Positions 42,891-52,422 are shown, numbered from the stretch's first letter. The stretch is 58,493 bases of DNA from Chitinophagales bacterium (GCA_018401955.1 JAGYJT010000020.1:1-58493), one strand, 5' to 3'. The notes: generated by a model from the sequence alone, not told the origin. Numbers and translations are program-made.

Positions 42891-45044
42891 ATGAGATCAA
42901 CCTTCTTAATCAGTAAGTATTCTTTGTTTATTCTTTCCCTTTTGTTTGCGGTAAATGTAATTGCCCAGCCAGACAAAAATATTCAGCCACCTACAAAGAC
43001 TGTTCCATCGGGCTCATTATCCAACCCCAAAGGAAACGCCCCGGTGAAAACCCGTAGTGGCAAACCAATAAGCAAAACCAATGCAACCAATAGCACCAAC
43101 AAAAACGGTAGCAACAATACCACCCCAACTGCAGGCACCACTGCCAACAATGATGGCAGCCCAGTGTTGTTTACCATTGGCAACGAACCGGTATACTTAT
43201 CAGAGTTTGCATACGTGTACAACAAAAACAACGTAGACGACAAAAACGGATACACCGAACAATCATTAAACGACTATCTTGATTTGTATATCAAGTTTAG
43301 GTTGAAGGTAAAAGAAGCCGAGAGTCTTGGTATGGATACGCTGAGTGCACTAAGTGCTGAACTTGAAACGTACCGCAAGCAACTATCAAAGCAATATCTT
43401 TATGACCGCGAGGTGAGCGAAAAATTGTTATTAGAGGCTTATGAGCGCTCAAAACTTGAAGTAAACGCAAGCCACATCCTTATCGGTATTGATGAGCCTG
43501 GGCTTCCGGCAGATACATTAAAGGCATACAAAACCGCCATCCAGCTGCGCGCACGCCTGCTTAAAGGCGAAGATTTTGCCGAGCTGGCCAAAAAATACTC
43601 TAAAGACCCATCAGCCCAAAGCAACGGTGGCAATATTGGCTACTTTACCGTATTGCAAACGGTATATCCTTTTGAGACTGTTGCTTATGACACCAAAAAA
43701 GGTGACATATCTATGCCAGTGCGCACCCGGTTTGGCTATCACTTGGTAAAAGTTAACGACGTACGCGAAGCCCAAGGAGAAATAACCGTGGCCCACATAC
43801 TGCTAAAAACCCCTACTGGCGCCGATAAGGCAATGATAGAAGAGGTACAGGCCCGTGCAAATGAAATATATACCGAAGCTATAAACGGCACCAAAACTTT
43901 TGAAGAGCTGGTTGCTTTGTATAGCGACGATAAAACCACCAAAAACAAAGGTGGTTTATTGCCTCCGTTTGGCACTGGCCGTATGGTTGAAGAGTTTGAA
44001 TCGGCAGCCTTTAACCTGAAAAAAGATGGTGATATATCAAAGCCGGTAAAAACCGACTATGGTTTCCACATCATTATGCGCATCAGCAAGCAGTCGCAGC
44101 CAACTTTTGAAGAGGCCAGAAGCGATTTGAAAAAGAAAATTGAGCGCGATACCCGCTCAGAAATCGCCAAGTCAAAATTGATTGATGGCATTAAAGAAGA
44201 CTATAATTTTAAAGAGAACACTAAAGCCCGCCAAGAACTTTACAAGTTAATTGGTGAGAAGTTGCCTGAAGGCAAATTTGTGTGGGAAGATAAAGCAGGA
44301 TTAACTAAAATGCTTTTTGCCATAGGCGACAAAACCTATACCCAAGCCGATTTTGTAACATACCTAGAGAGCAAGCAAAAGAAAAAACGTGCCGATGCCC
44401 CTCAAGTGGTGTTTGACCAGTACTACACCATTTTTGAGGAAGAAATGCTTTTGGCATACGAAGAGAGCCAACTGGAGCGCAAATACCCTGATTTTAAAAA
44501 CCTAATGCGCGAATACCGCGATGGCATTTTGCTGTTTGACCTTACCGATAAAAAGGTTTGGAGCAAAGCCGTGCAAGATACCACTGGCCTTACCGAATTT
44601 TATGATGGAGTAAAAGGTAAATACATGTACCCTGAGCGGGTAAAAACCATTACCTACACTGTAGCCGACCCTAAGCTGGCCGAAAAGGTAAAGAAATATG
44701 CTGCTAAAAAAGGCGTAGAAGCAACTTTGGCCAAATACAACAAAAAGGACAATAACACCGTTACTACCACCGAGGGCGTTTTTGAGAAAGGGCAAAACTT
44801 GCTTGCCGACCAAACAAACTGGAAGGTAGGATTTAGCGATATAAAATCTACCCCTGATGGTAAGAGTATGTTTGTTGAAGTTTTAGCCCTAGTATCGCCT
44901 GCACCAAAACCTTTGCAAGAGGTAAAAGGATTTGTAGTATCAGAGTACCAAGATTACTTGGAAAAACAATGGATAGAAAGCCTGCAAAGCAGATACCCAG
45001 TAGTTATTTTCAACTCGGTATTGCAAACCATGGTTAAAAAATAG
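42891..45044 (+). CDS. Peptidyl-prolyl isomerase with two parvulin domains (SurA-like)
   Basis: A 717-residue periplasmic folding factor. The signal peptide (ILSLLFAVNVIAQ) is followed by a Thr/Asn/Ser/Lys-rich low-complexity linker (residues about 30-90), a SurA-type N-terminal helix region and two parvulin domains: NASHILIGID near residue 190 and VAHILLKTPTG near 300, each with the characteristic G-x-x-F-x-E-L-x-x-x-Y-S-x-D helix (EDFAELAKKYSKD and KTFEELVALYSDD). A coiled C-terminal half follows. It assists outer-membrane protein folding. First of an operon with two more SurA/PpiC-type genes and moxR. Confidence 0.85.
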   Translation: MRSTFLISKYSLFILSLLFAVNVIAQPDKNIQPPTKTVPSGSLSNPKGNAPVKTRSGKPISKTNATNSTNKNGSNNTTPTAGTTANNDGSPVLFTIGNEPVYLSEFAYVYNKNNVDDKNGYTEQSLNDYLDLYIKFRLKVKEAESLGMDTLSALSAELETYRKQLSKQYLYDREVSEKLLLEAYERSKLEVNASHILIGIDEPGLPADTLKAYKTAIQLRARLLKGEDFAELAKKYSKDPSAQSNGGNIGYFTVLQTVYPFETVAYDTKKGDISMPVRTRFGYHLVKVNDVREAQGEITVAHILLKTPTGADKAMIEEVQARANEIYTEAINGTKTFEELVALYSDDKTTKNKGGLLPPFGTGRMVEEFESAAFNLKKDGDISKPVKTDYGFHIIMRISKQSQPTFEEARSDLKKKIERDTRSEIAKSKLIDGIKEDYNFKENTKARQELYKLIGEKLPEGKFVWEDKAGLTKMLFAIGDKTYTQADFVTYLESKQKKKRADAPQVVFDQYYTIFEEEMLLAYEESQLERKYPDFKNLMREYRDGILLFDLTDKKVWSKAVQDTTGLTEFYDGVKGKYMYPERVKTITYTVADPKLAEKVKKYAAKKGVEATLAKYNKKDNNTVTTTEGVFEKGQNLLADQTNWKVGFSDIKSTPDGKSMFVEVLALVSPAPKPLQEVKGFVVSEYQDYLEKQWIESLQSRYPVVIFNSVLQTMVKK

Positions 45045-45084
45045 CACAGCGCAAAAGCTAATGCTCATTTGCATAATATAGTAG

Positions 45085-45104
45085 AGACGTTGCATGCAAC
45101 GTCT
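45085..45104. repeat. Palindromic repeat AGACGTTGCATGCAACGTCT
   Basis: A perfect 20-nt palindrome in the operon gap between the first and second folding genes. GTAGAGACGTTGCATGCAACGTC-type elements of this form are familiar from repeats in other bacterial genomes (from memory, not searched). Its central ATG (45094-45096) is the only usable start codon for the next gene. Confidence 0.55.
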
Positions 45105-46005
45105 TTGCTGTTTTCAGAAAAGCTACAAATACTGCCCTATCGGCCATAAAGCTACATATTATTGTCTGTTGTTATTGCCCATTGTCTTTTGGGCTACATC
45201 GTGCAATTGGTTTAATAAAAACGACCGTGAAGAAGACCCAATTGTAGCACAGGTGGGCGAAAAATATCTATACCTATCAGATGTAAATGAGGCCCTGATA
45301 AAAGGCGCCAGTGCCGAAGACAGTATAGAGGTGACCAAAAATTTTATTGATGCTTGGATAAAAAGACAGCTAATATTAGAAATTGCCGAAACCTACCTTA
45401 CCCCCGAGCAATTGGATATTGAGCGCCGCGTACAGGATTATAAAGAATCGTTGATTATATATAGCTACGAGAACGAGCTGATAAAACAAAAGCTAGATAC
45501 CACCGTTAATGATAATGAGGTAAATGCTTACTTTGAGCAATACGAAGACAATTTTTTGCTAACCGAAGATATTGCGCAGTTTTATTACGTAAAGCTGCCA
45601 AAAGAAGCGCCAAAACTAAATGAAGCTAGGCAAATGTTTCAATCCAATAAGGCCGAAGATAGAGAGCAACTGATGGGCTATTGTGTTACTTATGCCGCCG
45701 ATTTTTATTTAAAAGACAGTATTTGGTACGAACTTAGTGGTATTTACAAGCAAATACCGATAGACCAATTGCAGCTGCGAACCCTAAGTAAAAACAAGCT
45801 TACCGGAGAAGTAGAAGATTCCACGTATATTTACCTGCTAAAGTTCAATGAGTTTAAAGAGCAAGGAAAGCCGGCGCCCCTTAATTACATACGGCACGAT
45901 ATTGTAAAGATATTGTTGAACAAACGGAAAATGGAGCTGGTGAGCAATACTTACGAAAATTTATATAAAGATGCCGTAGAAAACGGCAATTTCAAGAAAT
46001 ACTAA
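45094..46005 (+). CDS. PpiC/SurA-like lipoprotein
   Basis: A 303-residue envelope lipoprotein. Beginning at ATG 45094, the first 36 residues include the hydrophobic stretch YYCLLLLPIVFWATSC with a lipobox Cys, which is the functional signal. The preceding residues (MQRLCCFQKSYKYCPIGHK) come from a palindromic repeat and are probably not original. The mature part starts DPIVAQVGEKYLYLSDVNEAL, the SurA N-terminal domain opening, and is helical, but no full parvulin active site is visible, so it may be a chaperone rather than an isomerase. It lies 49 nt after the first isomerase and directly before the second. Confidence 0.7.
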   Translation: MQRLCCFQKSYKYCPIGHKATYYCLLLLPIVFWATSCNWFNKNDREEDPIVAQVGEKYLYLSDVNEALIKGASAEDSIEVTKNFIDAWIKRQLILEIAETYLTPEQLDIERRVQDYKESLIIYSYENELIKQKLDTTVNDNEVNAYFEQYEDNFLLTEDIAQFYYVKLPKEAPKLNEARQMFQSNKAEDREQLMGYCVTYAADFYLKDSIWYELSGIYKQIPIDQLQLRTLSKNKLTGEVEDSTYIYLLKFNEFKEQGKPAPLNYIRHDIVKILLNKRKMELVSNTYENLYKDAVENGNFKKY

Positions 46006-46006
46006 A

Positions 46007-47368
46007 ATGAAACGTTTACTTTTTTCTTTACTCTTTGTTTTGGCGCTTACCAGCGTAAAGGCCGATACCATATTGGTTGACAAAGTTATTGCCGTGGTGG
46101 GCGACAAAGTGGTGCTGCTATCTGATATTGAGCTGCAGTACGAGCAGTTGAAGTTAGAACAAGATATACCGGTAAGCGCCAAGTGCGAGTTGCTAAACGG
46201 CATACTTACCTCTAAGCTGTTTTTGGAGGCTGCCCTGCAAGACAGTGTTGCGGTGAGCGATGACGAAGTAGAAAGCGAATTGGACCGCCGTATAAGCTAT
46301 TTTATAAGCATGCTTGGTGGGCAAGAGCAGCTGGAAGAATATTATGGTAAGAGCACGCTGGAAATCAAAAACGAGTTTAGAACCGATATACGAGAGCAAC
46401 TATTGTCGCAGCGCATGCAAGGCAAGGTTTACAACAATGTAAAGGTTGGCCCATCTGATGTAAAAAAATTCTTTAACCTAATACCCACCGATAGCCTGCC
46501 TTACTTTAACGCCGAAGTAGAAGTAGGACAAATACTGATTTCGCCAAAGGCCTCGGTGTTTTCAAGGGATATTGCCCGTAAAAAGGCCGAAGAGGTATTG
46601 ACAGCATTAGAGGCCGGTGAAGATTTCTGCTATTTGGTAAGCCGTTACTCTGGCGACCCCGGCACCGCCGACCAATGCGGCAGCCTTGGCACTGTTGGCC
46701 GTGGCGAGTTTGTTACCGAGTTTGAAGCCGCTGCATTTGCCCTTAACGAAGGGGAACACTCTGGCGTGGTAGAAACCAAATACGGTTTCCACATTATACA
46801 AATGGTAAAGAAAAAAGGTAGCCGTATTACCGTTAGGCACATTCTTATTGTACCGGCGGTGCTAAACTCTGACCATGCCATGGTAAAAGACCGCTTGCAA
46901 GAAATACACGATTCGCTTGTGGCAGGTACCTTGTCGTTTCCAGATGCGGTAAAAAAGTACTCTGAAGACGAAGAAACCAAGCACCAAGGTGGTATGCTGG
47001 TAAACCCTGAAACCGGAAACAGCTATTTTGAGATTGGCCAACTGGACAAGAACACCTATTTTGCCTTGGAAGGTTTAAAAGCCGGCGAGTATTCGCAACC
47101 TTTGCTAACTACTTTGCCAAATGGCATGCCTGCGTATCGTATTGTATTGCTCAAAAGCGAGACCAAACCACACGTAGCTAACCTTACTGAGGATTATTAT
47201 AAAATACAGGCAGCAGCGCTTAAGAAAAAACAAGACGAAGCCTTAGACGAGTGGTTGGTGAACCGTATAAATAGTACATACGTGTGGGTTTCGCCTGATT
47301 ACAAGAACTGCATGACGGTAAAAAAATGGTTTAAAGAAGAAAATTCAAGCACAAATACCTATGAGTAA
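46007..47368 (+). CDS. surA: SurA-like peptidyl-prolyl cis-trans isomerase
   Basis: A 453-residue periplasmic chaperone. The signal peptide LLFSLLFVLALTSVKADT is cut before ILVDKVIAVVGDKVVLLSDIELQYEQ, the SurA N-terminal segment. Two parvulin domains follow with EVGQILISPK and VRHILIVPAV as their opening strands, and GGSLGTVGRGEFV-like catalytic blocks (CGSLGTVGRGEFVTEFE). The protein overlaps moxR by 8 nt. SurA escorts outer-membrane proteins; the whole set is a folding operon. Confidence 0.88.
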   Translation: MKRLLFSLLFVLALTSVKADTILVDKVIAVVGDKVVLLSDIELQYEQLKLEQDIPVSAKCELLNGILTSKLFLEAALQDSVAVSDDEVESELDRRISYFISMLGGQEQLEEYYGKSTLEIKNEFRTDIREQLLSQRMQGKVYNNVKVGPSDVKKFFNLIPTDSLPYFNAEVEVGQILISPKASVFSRDIARKKAEEVLTALEAGEDFCYLVSRYSGDPGTADQCGSLGTVGRGEFVTEFEAAAFALNEGEHSGVVETKYGFHIIQMVKKKGSRITVRHILIVPAVLNSDHAMVKDRLQEIHDSLVAGTLSFPDAVKKYSEDEETKHQGGMLVNPETGNSYFEIGQLDKNTYFALEGLKAGEYSQPLLTTLPNGMPAYRIVLLKSETKPHVANLTEDYYKIQAAALKKKQDEALDEWLVNRINSTYVWVSPDYKNCMTVKKWFKEENSSTNTYE

Positions 47369-48326
47369 ATTTAACTCTGATGTTGAGGCAGTGGATGCTT
47401 TATCGGCTAAGTATAAAGCACTGCGCCAAGAGATTGCAAAAGTAATAGTAGGACAAGACAAGGTTATTGAAGCCATCCTTATCGCCATATTTAGCGATGG
47501 GCATAGTTTGCTAGTTGGTGTGCCTGGATTGGCAAAAACCTTATTGGTAAACACCATAGCCGAGGCACTTGACCTACAGTTTAAGCGCATACAGTTTACG
47601 CCCGATTTGATGCCATCTGACATTACAGGCTCTGAGATATATGAGCAAGGCCATGGTTTTAAGTTTATCAAAGGCCCCATCTTCTCCAACATCATTCTTG
47701 CAGATGAGATAAACCGTACACCGCCAAAAACACAGGCCGCCTTATTAGAGGCCATGCAAGAGCGTGCAGTAACGGCTGCTGGGCACAACTACAAGCTTGA
47801 TAAGCCCTTTTTTGTATTGGCTACCCAAAACCCTATTGAGCAAGAAGGTACCTACCCCCTACCTGAGGCCCAGCTCGACCGTTTTATGTTCAACATTGTA
47901 GTTGATTACCCAAGCTATGAAGAAGAGGTAAATGTGGTAAAAAACACCACGAGCAACCGCAACGTAAAGGTTGAAAAGCAACTTACCGCCGAAGAGATTG
48001 TTGCCTTCCAGCAGTTGGTGCGCAAAGTACCTATTGCCGATAATGTGCTAGAGTATGCCGTAACATTGGTACACAAAACCCGCCCAGGCGCCCCTTTGGC
48101 ACCCGACACGGTAAACAACTACCTAAGCTGGGGTGCAGGCCCTAGGGCTTCTCAGTTTTTGGTATTAGGCGCCAAGTGCCATGCAGTGCTACACGGCAAG
48201 TACTCGCCCGATATTGAAGATGTAAAGGCCGTAGCGTTGCCTATATTGCGCCACAGGGTAGTTAAAAACTACAAGGCCGAGGCAGAAGGCATCTCTACCG
48301 ATGAGATTATCCGTAGGTTGTTGTAA
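47361..48326 (+). CDS. moxR: MoxR-family AAA+ ATPase
   Basis: A 321-residue AAA+ ATPase. Walker A is LLVGVPGLAKTLLVNT, Walker B is IILADEINRTPPKTQ, sensor 1 is FFVLATQNPIEQEGT, and PLPEAQLDRFMFNIVVDYP is the MoxR signature; the C-terminal LRHRVVKNYKAEAEG helix is normal. MoxR proteins help mature other protein complexes. In many Bacteroidota this gene is followed by DUF58 and von Willebrand proteins; here it is followed instead by a convergent lipoprotein gene with no spacer, so the usual partners are absent at this site. Confidence 0.92.
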   Translation: MSKFNSDVEAVDALSAKYKALRQEIAKVIVGQDKVIEAILIAIFSDGHSLLVGVPGLAKTLLVNTIAEALDLQFKRIQFTPDLMPSDITGSEIYEQGHGFKFIKGPIFSNIILADEINRTPPKTQAALLEAMQERAVTAAGHNYKLDKPFFVLATQNPIEQEGTYPLPEAQLDRFMFNIVVDYPSYEEEVNVVKNTTSNRNVKVEKQLTAEEIVAFQQLVRKVPIADNVLEYAVTLVHKTRPGAPLAPDTVNNYLSWGAGPRASQFLVLGAKCHAVLHGKYSPDIEDVKAVALPILRHRVVKNYKAEAEGISTDEIIRRLL

Positions 48327-48731
48327 TTACTGGGGGCAATTTGCCTCAAATGCGGCAGTAAGGGCTGCATCAAGCAGTTTGCGGTCGGCGGTATCTTTAT
48401 AGGTTCCCTCGTAAAAACCATCCAGTACCTTGGTTATACTATCTGCCATGGTTTTGGTGCGAAGGTGCATTCCTTCCCGTTTGCCATTAAGTTCATCAAG
48501 CACCTGTTGATGCGCAGTTTTGGTAGTGCTATCTTGGCTAAATCTTACCGAATCTTCCCACTGCCTTACATTTTGGGCCAGCAAAAAGCGTTCTTCTTGA
48601 AGTTTTCTGGCCTCGCATTGCAAAGCAGCCAATCGCTCGCCATCCGCTTTTAAAGTTTCTTCTGAAATGCTTTGGCTACTGCACGAAGTCAGCAGGGCAA
48701 CAACCGCTACCATTAAACAGGTTAATTTCAT
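48327..48731 (-). CDS. Small lipoprotein, function unknown
   Basis: A 134-residue lipoprotein with signal MKLTCLMVAVVALLTSC and lipobox. The mature protein is largely helical and charged (DGERLAALQCEARKLQEERF, LNGKREGMHLRTKTMADSIT), with no recognised domain. It ends tail-to-tail with moxR without any gap, and lies 13 nt downstream of the PAP2 gene on the same strand, so it may be co-transcribed with it. Confidence 0.6.
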   Translation of the reverse strand: MKLTCLMVAVVALLTSCSSQSISEETLKADGERLAALQCEARKLQEERFLLAQNVRQWEDSVRFSQDSTTKTAHQQVLDELNGKREGMHLRTKTMADSITKVLDGFYEGTYKDTADRKLLDAALTAAFEANCPQ

Positions 48732-48744
48732 AACGAGATGCTAA

Positions 48745-50097
48745 TTAAAATGACTTAGGCCAACTGATACGGGTATTAACGTTATCGCCCACCTTTTTAC
48801 CAATTTGCAAACCGTTGGTATTATCAAAATTATAGTGGATGCCACCGTACAGGCGAGAGTTGGCGCACTCGGTTGCCATGTCATCAAAGTTGTTAAAGCT
48901 GCGCACCGAGAAACCAAACTGTATTTGCGTTCTATCAGTAAACGGATAGTTGCCATCGCCATTGGTAAACATATCAGTAAAGATACGAGAACCTGCAGCA
49001 GCCTCGGTTGCGTGGCCTGAGGTATAAGCCGGGAACGGTGGCGTACCTATCAAGGTGTTAAAGTCAGGGTCAATATGTTGCCTAATGTAAGATACCGGGC
49101 GAATAAGGAAGTAATCGTACTTCGATTTCCAACAAGCAATAAAGGCATCGTTTTCAGCTATTGCCAACTTTGCAAAAGCTACGGCGCTCATCGCCAGATT
49201 GGCATCATGCTCTTCGAGCAACTGCACCATAATATTAAAGGTATGGCCAGTTGGGGTACAGGTATTAAAAGGATCATCGGCCCAAAACTTGGCAATCTCT
49301 ATTTCTTCGGCAGTGGCATTGGTTACCACATTGTAAACGTTCATGGCCTCCAAGTAAAAGTCGGCGCTGGTTAAGGTTGAATAGGCACTATGTGCCCCTG
49401 GTTGGCTCTCGGTAACATTCGCCGTTAAAAACGGACGGTTTTGGTCCCAGTATGGAGCCAGTGGGTTTGCAACAGCGCTAGTAGGCACCCATGCACCATT
49501 ATTGGTTGGCCAGGTATATGGCAACTGAAACGGATCAACATACTGCTCGTGGCCGCCATCGGTTTTCGAGTACTCATAAATAGCCATCGAAACCGCCTTG
49601 CCAAATGATATGGAGCGCTCCCTTACTTCATTACTTACCCCTTCGCTAAAAATGGCCTTCCATTTTTCCTCCATGGCAACAATTTCGTTTCGGTATTGCG
49701 GGGTAATGGTACGGTCAAACATTTTCACCATCATGTCGGCCATGGCAGCATTGGCCGCAAGGGCCCAATTATACTCATACGCATCAGTATCTGCCAGCGG
49801 CAACATACTTGGGTCAAGGCCGTTTATTTGGCCGGCAAGGCTTTGCGCATCGGGCCAACCTTGCACTACACTCTCGTACAAGGTTACGCCAGTATAACCA
49901 AAAGCCCTGGCCGCCTGTGGCGGAAACATACCGGGCGTTTCTTTTACAATCGTACATTCAAGTTTAAACCACTCGCGGGTAAACTCGCCGTTATAGGTGC
50001 TAAGCGCACTACTATCTACATTGCCCTCATCATCTTTCTGGCATGATGAAACCGAGAACAATGCAAAAACCGATAAACAAATGATAAAGTGTTTCAT
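48745..50097 (-). CDS. Vanadium-dependent haloperoxidase-like / PAP2 lipoprotein
   Basis: A 450-residue exported lipoprotein from ATG 50097 (MKHFIICLSVFALFSVSSC, lipobox). The chloroperoxidase/phosphatase motifs are visible: RPVSYIRQH (K/R-P region near residue 330), FPAYTSGHATEAAAGSRIF (the P-S-G-H-like motif with the histidine that protonates vanadate or phosphate) and ANSRLYGGIHYNFD (S-R-x5-H, third motif). Members are haloperoxidases or acid phosphatases; in Bacteroidota many have no proven substrate. Whether vanadium is used cannot be told from sequence. Last 13 nt separate it from the following lipoprotein gene. Confidence 0.85.
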   Translation of the reverse strand: MKHFIICLSVFALFSVSSCQKDDEGNVDSSALSTYNGEFTREWFKLECTIVKETPGMFPPQAARAFGYTGVTLYESVVQGWPDAQSLAGQINGLDPSMLPLADTDAYEYNWALAANAAMADMMVKMFDRTITPQYRNEIVAMEEKWKAIFSEGVSNEVRERSISFGKAVSMAIYEYSKTDGGHEQYVDPFQLPYTWPTNNGAWVPTSAVANPLAPYWDQNRPFLTANVTESQPGAHSAYSTLTSADFYLEAMNVYNVVTNATAEEIEIAKFWADDPFNTCTPTGHTFNIMVQLLEEHDANLAMSAVAFAKLAIAENDAFIACWKSKYDYFLIRPVSYIRQHIDPDFNTLIGTPPFPAYTSGHATEAAAGSRIFTDMFTNGDGNYPFTDRTQIQFGFSVRSFNNFDDMATECANSRLYGGIHYNFDNTNGLQIGKKVGDNVNTRISWPKSF

Positions 50098-50219
50098 ATG
50101 GCAAATATGCAAGTTATTATGAAACGTGTCAATAAAAATTTAATTACTACACAATTACTATTGCCTTTAGGCCTAAATTCGGCAACCATTTATTGGCCAA
50201 AAACTCACAAAATTAACCC

Positions 50220-50227
50220 TAACTTTG
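50220..50227 (+). promoter_or_regulatory. -7 box at the small membrane gene
   Basis: TAACTTTG matches TAnnTTTG and ends 4 nt before the ATG at 50232, with a second in-frame ATG at 50244. As at 30614 and 13469, the leader would be nearly absent if the first ATG is used. Confidence 0.4.
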
Positions 50228-50231
50228 CCCC

Positions 50232-50531
50232 ATGCTACAAGCAATGATATTTAGTGGTAAAGCTTTTACCGCCTTGGTTTGGGTGCTAGGTATCTGGGCT
50301 TGGGCCGATTTTAGCGGCATTGGTACCGACCCTTCCTTTTTTACGCAGCTAATGCGTATGGTATCGTTAGTTACCGCAATAGGCCATTTATTAGTAGTGT
50401 TGGGCTTTTACTTTTGGGCACGTAAAATTAAGCTAGCTACCTTTGGCAACTTGGCTCAAGTAATGGTGTTCGGCATGTTTCATGTAGCCGCTGTTTGGCT
50501 AAAACGTGCAGAGGACGAAGAGCAGCAATAA
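50232..50531 (+). CDS. Small membrane protein, function unknown
   Basis: A 99-residue protein with about three hydrophobic segments (AFTALVWVLGIWAWADFSGI, MVSLVTAIGHLLVVLGFYFW and LAQVMVFGMFHVAAVWL) and a charged C-terminal tail (KRAEDEEQQ). I do not recognise a family; DUF1145-like small proteins have a comparable layout. It has its own promoter and ends 9 nt before the convergent symporter gene. Confidence 0.6.
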   Translation: MLQAMIFSGKAFTALVWVLGIWAWADFSGIGTDPSFFTQLMRMVSLVTAIGHLLVVLGFYFWARKIKLATFGNLAQVMVFGMFHVAAVWLKRAEDEEQQ

Positions 50532-50540
50532 AATAAGTTG

Positions 50541-52355
50541 TTATTTGTATTGCTTTATCTCTCCCGATTTTAACCTGGCAAAGTAGCTCTTAGTGTCTTT
50601 AGCTATCTCATTAGATAGTATCAATAAGCCAATTACGTTAGGAAACGCCATACCCAGTATCATCATATCCGAAAAGTCGAGTACTGCGCCCAAGCCGGTA
50701 GCTGCACCTATAACCGTAAACACAAGAAATAGCCCCTTGTATGTATAATCAGCAGCTTTGCTGTGACCGAACAAAAACGCCCAAGCCTTAAGCCCATAAT
50801 AAGACCATGATATCATGGTAGAAAAGGCAAACAATACAATAGCCAAACTAAGTACGTAACGGAACCAGCTAAAATACTGGCTAAAAGCGGCTGAGGTAAT
50901 TTGAGTACCGTTCATGTCAGCTGGTGCATTTTCATGGTAACCCGTAAAAATAATTACTAAGGCCGTCATGGTGCAAACTACTACCGTATCAATAAAAGGC
51001 TCCAACAATGCAACAATACCTTCACTAACCGGCTCATTGGTTTTGGCGGCCGAGTGGGCAATAGATGCCGAACCAACACCCGCTTCGTTAGAAAAAGCAG
51101 CCCTTTGGAAACCTACAATCAACACCCCGATAATACCGCCCTTCATGGCATCAGGTGAGAAAGCACCATCAATAATAGCTGCAAAGGCAGGGCCTACATT
51201 GCCAAAATTCATAAATATGATAATCAAGGCAAAAATGACGTAAACACTTACCATAAACGGTACAATCTTATCGGTAACCTTGGCGATACTTTTAATACCA
51301 CCAATAATTACCAAGCCCACCAATGCAGCCATACCTACGCCAAACCAAGCACCATAGCCTTGTAAAAAAGTAAGGTCTTGGCTTACTTGCGCAAATGCTT
51401 GATTGGACTGGAACATATTGCCGCCGCCAAACGAGCCACCAATACACATAATGGCAAACATTACCGCCAACGCTTTACCTAATACGCCCCAGCTGGTGCC
51501 ACGCTTAGCCAATGCAGTACTTAGGTAATGCATTGGGCCACCATACACTTGGCCATCGGCATCAATCTCACGGTACTTAACGCCCAGGGTACACTCAGCA
51601 AACTTGAGGGTCATACCTAGCAAACCGGCCAATATCATCCAAAAAGTAGCACCTGCACCACCCAACGAAACCGCCACGGCCACACCAGCAATGTTACCCA
51701 ACCCTACCGTTGCCGAAAGGGCAGTGGTAAGCGCCTGGAAGTGCGTAACCTCACCATCATCATCCGGCGAATCGAACTTGCCACGAACCAAATCAATAGC
51801 ATGTTTTACGGCCGTAAAATTTAAAAACTTCATGCGCAGGGTAAAGAATATGCCCCCAAACACCAGCCATACTACAACTAGCGGAATGCCTTTGGTTTGC
51901 TTGGTACCATTTGGATTGAGTAATGGCTGTTTGTTGGCATCATAAATTACCGGGTCGTATATACCCAATGCCGAAAACGGGTCGTAAAACAAAGCCATAC
52001 CCATTACATCTACTATAGGCTTAAACATGGCATCAATACTCTCGCTTAGCGAAATAGTGGGTACCAAGTAGTCAAGCACCAAAGTATCTCCTCTTGCATC
52101 AACCACGGTAACTGCACCTGCCGTTCCTTCTGCAACACCCTTGGTGCTGTCTGAGGTAATTGGCGTGCCGGCTTGTGGCCAAAAGTATTGATAAGGCGGC
52201 TCTCCGTTTGTTACTATAACCTTTACTTTACCATCGCTTATCTCTCTACTGGGGTTAGTGGTTTTTACCCTGCCCGACAACTCGTCTTGAGCGAGAAGGT
52301 TGGTAGGAAAATAGGTTAATGAGCATAATACGACTAAAGCGAATAGTTGCCTCAT
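50541..52355 (-). CDS. AGCS family alanine/glycine:sodium symporter with N-terminal extension
   Basis: A 604-residue inner-membrane transporter. From about residue 150 it matches the AlsT/AGCS family: [42 protein letters not shown] (family signature), [20 protein letters not shown] and [20 protein letters not shown] are visible. It imports alanine or glycine with sodium. Before it lies a signal-peptide-like segment (residues 1-23) and a soluble piece with [10 protein letters not shown] (around residue 50-59), which resembles the SprB-type repeat. AGCS proteins normally start at the first transmembrane helix, so this extension is unusual. A promoter box and a hairpin lie in the leader. Confidence 0.85.
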   Translation of the reverse strand: MRQLFALVVLCSLTYFPTNLLAQDELSGRVKTTNPSREISDGKVKVIVTNGEPPYQYFWPQAGTPITSDSTKGVAEGTAGAVTVVDARGDTLVLDYLVPTISLSESIDAMFKPIVDVMGMALFYDPFSALGIYDPVIYDANKQPLLNPNGTKQTKGIPLVVVWLVFGGIFFTLRMKFLNFTAVKHAIDLVRGKFDSPDDDGEVTHFQALTTALSATVGLGNIAGVAVAVSLGGAGATFWMILAGLLGMTLKFAECTLGVKYREIDADGQVYGGPMHYLSTALAKRGTSWGVLGKALAVMFAIMCIGGSFGGGNMFQSNQAFAQVSQDLTFLQGYGAWFGVGMAALVGLVIIGGIKSIAKVTDKIVPFMVSVYVIFALIIIFMNFGNVGPAFAAIIDGAFSPDAMKGGIIGVLIVGFQRAAFSNEAGVGSASIAHSAAKTNEPVSEGIVALLEPFIDTVVVCTMTALVIIFTGYHENAPADMNGTQITSAAFSQYFSWFRYVLSLAIVLFAFSTMISWSYYGLKAWAFLFGHSKAADYTYKGLFLVFTVIGAATGLGAVLDFSDMMILGMAFPNVIGLLILSNEIAKDTKSYFARLKSGEIKQYK

Positions 52356-52387
52356 AAAAGGTTTATTGGATAGTTAGCAGTTGTAAT

Positions 52388-52422
52388 TAGCAGAAAGTTA
52401 CCGAATTGATAACGTTCTGCTA
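52388..52422. promoter_or_regulatory. Leader hairpin of symporter gene
   Basis: TAGCAGAAAGTTA (52388-52400) pairs with TAACGTTCTGCTA (52410-52422), 12 of 13 positions matching, around a 9-nt loop. It lies 33-67 nt before the symporter ATG and downstream of the -7 box at 52489-52496, so it is in the transcribed leader. Confidence 0.5.
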
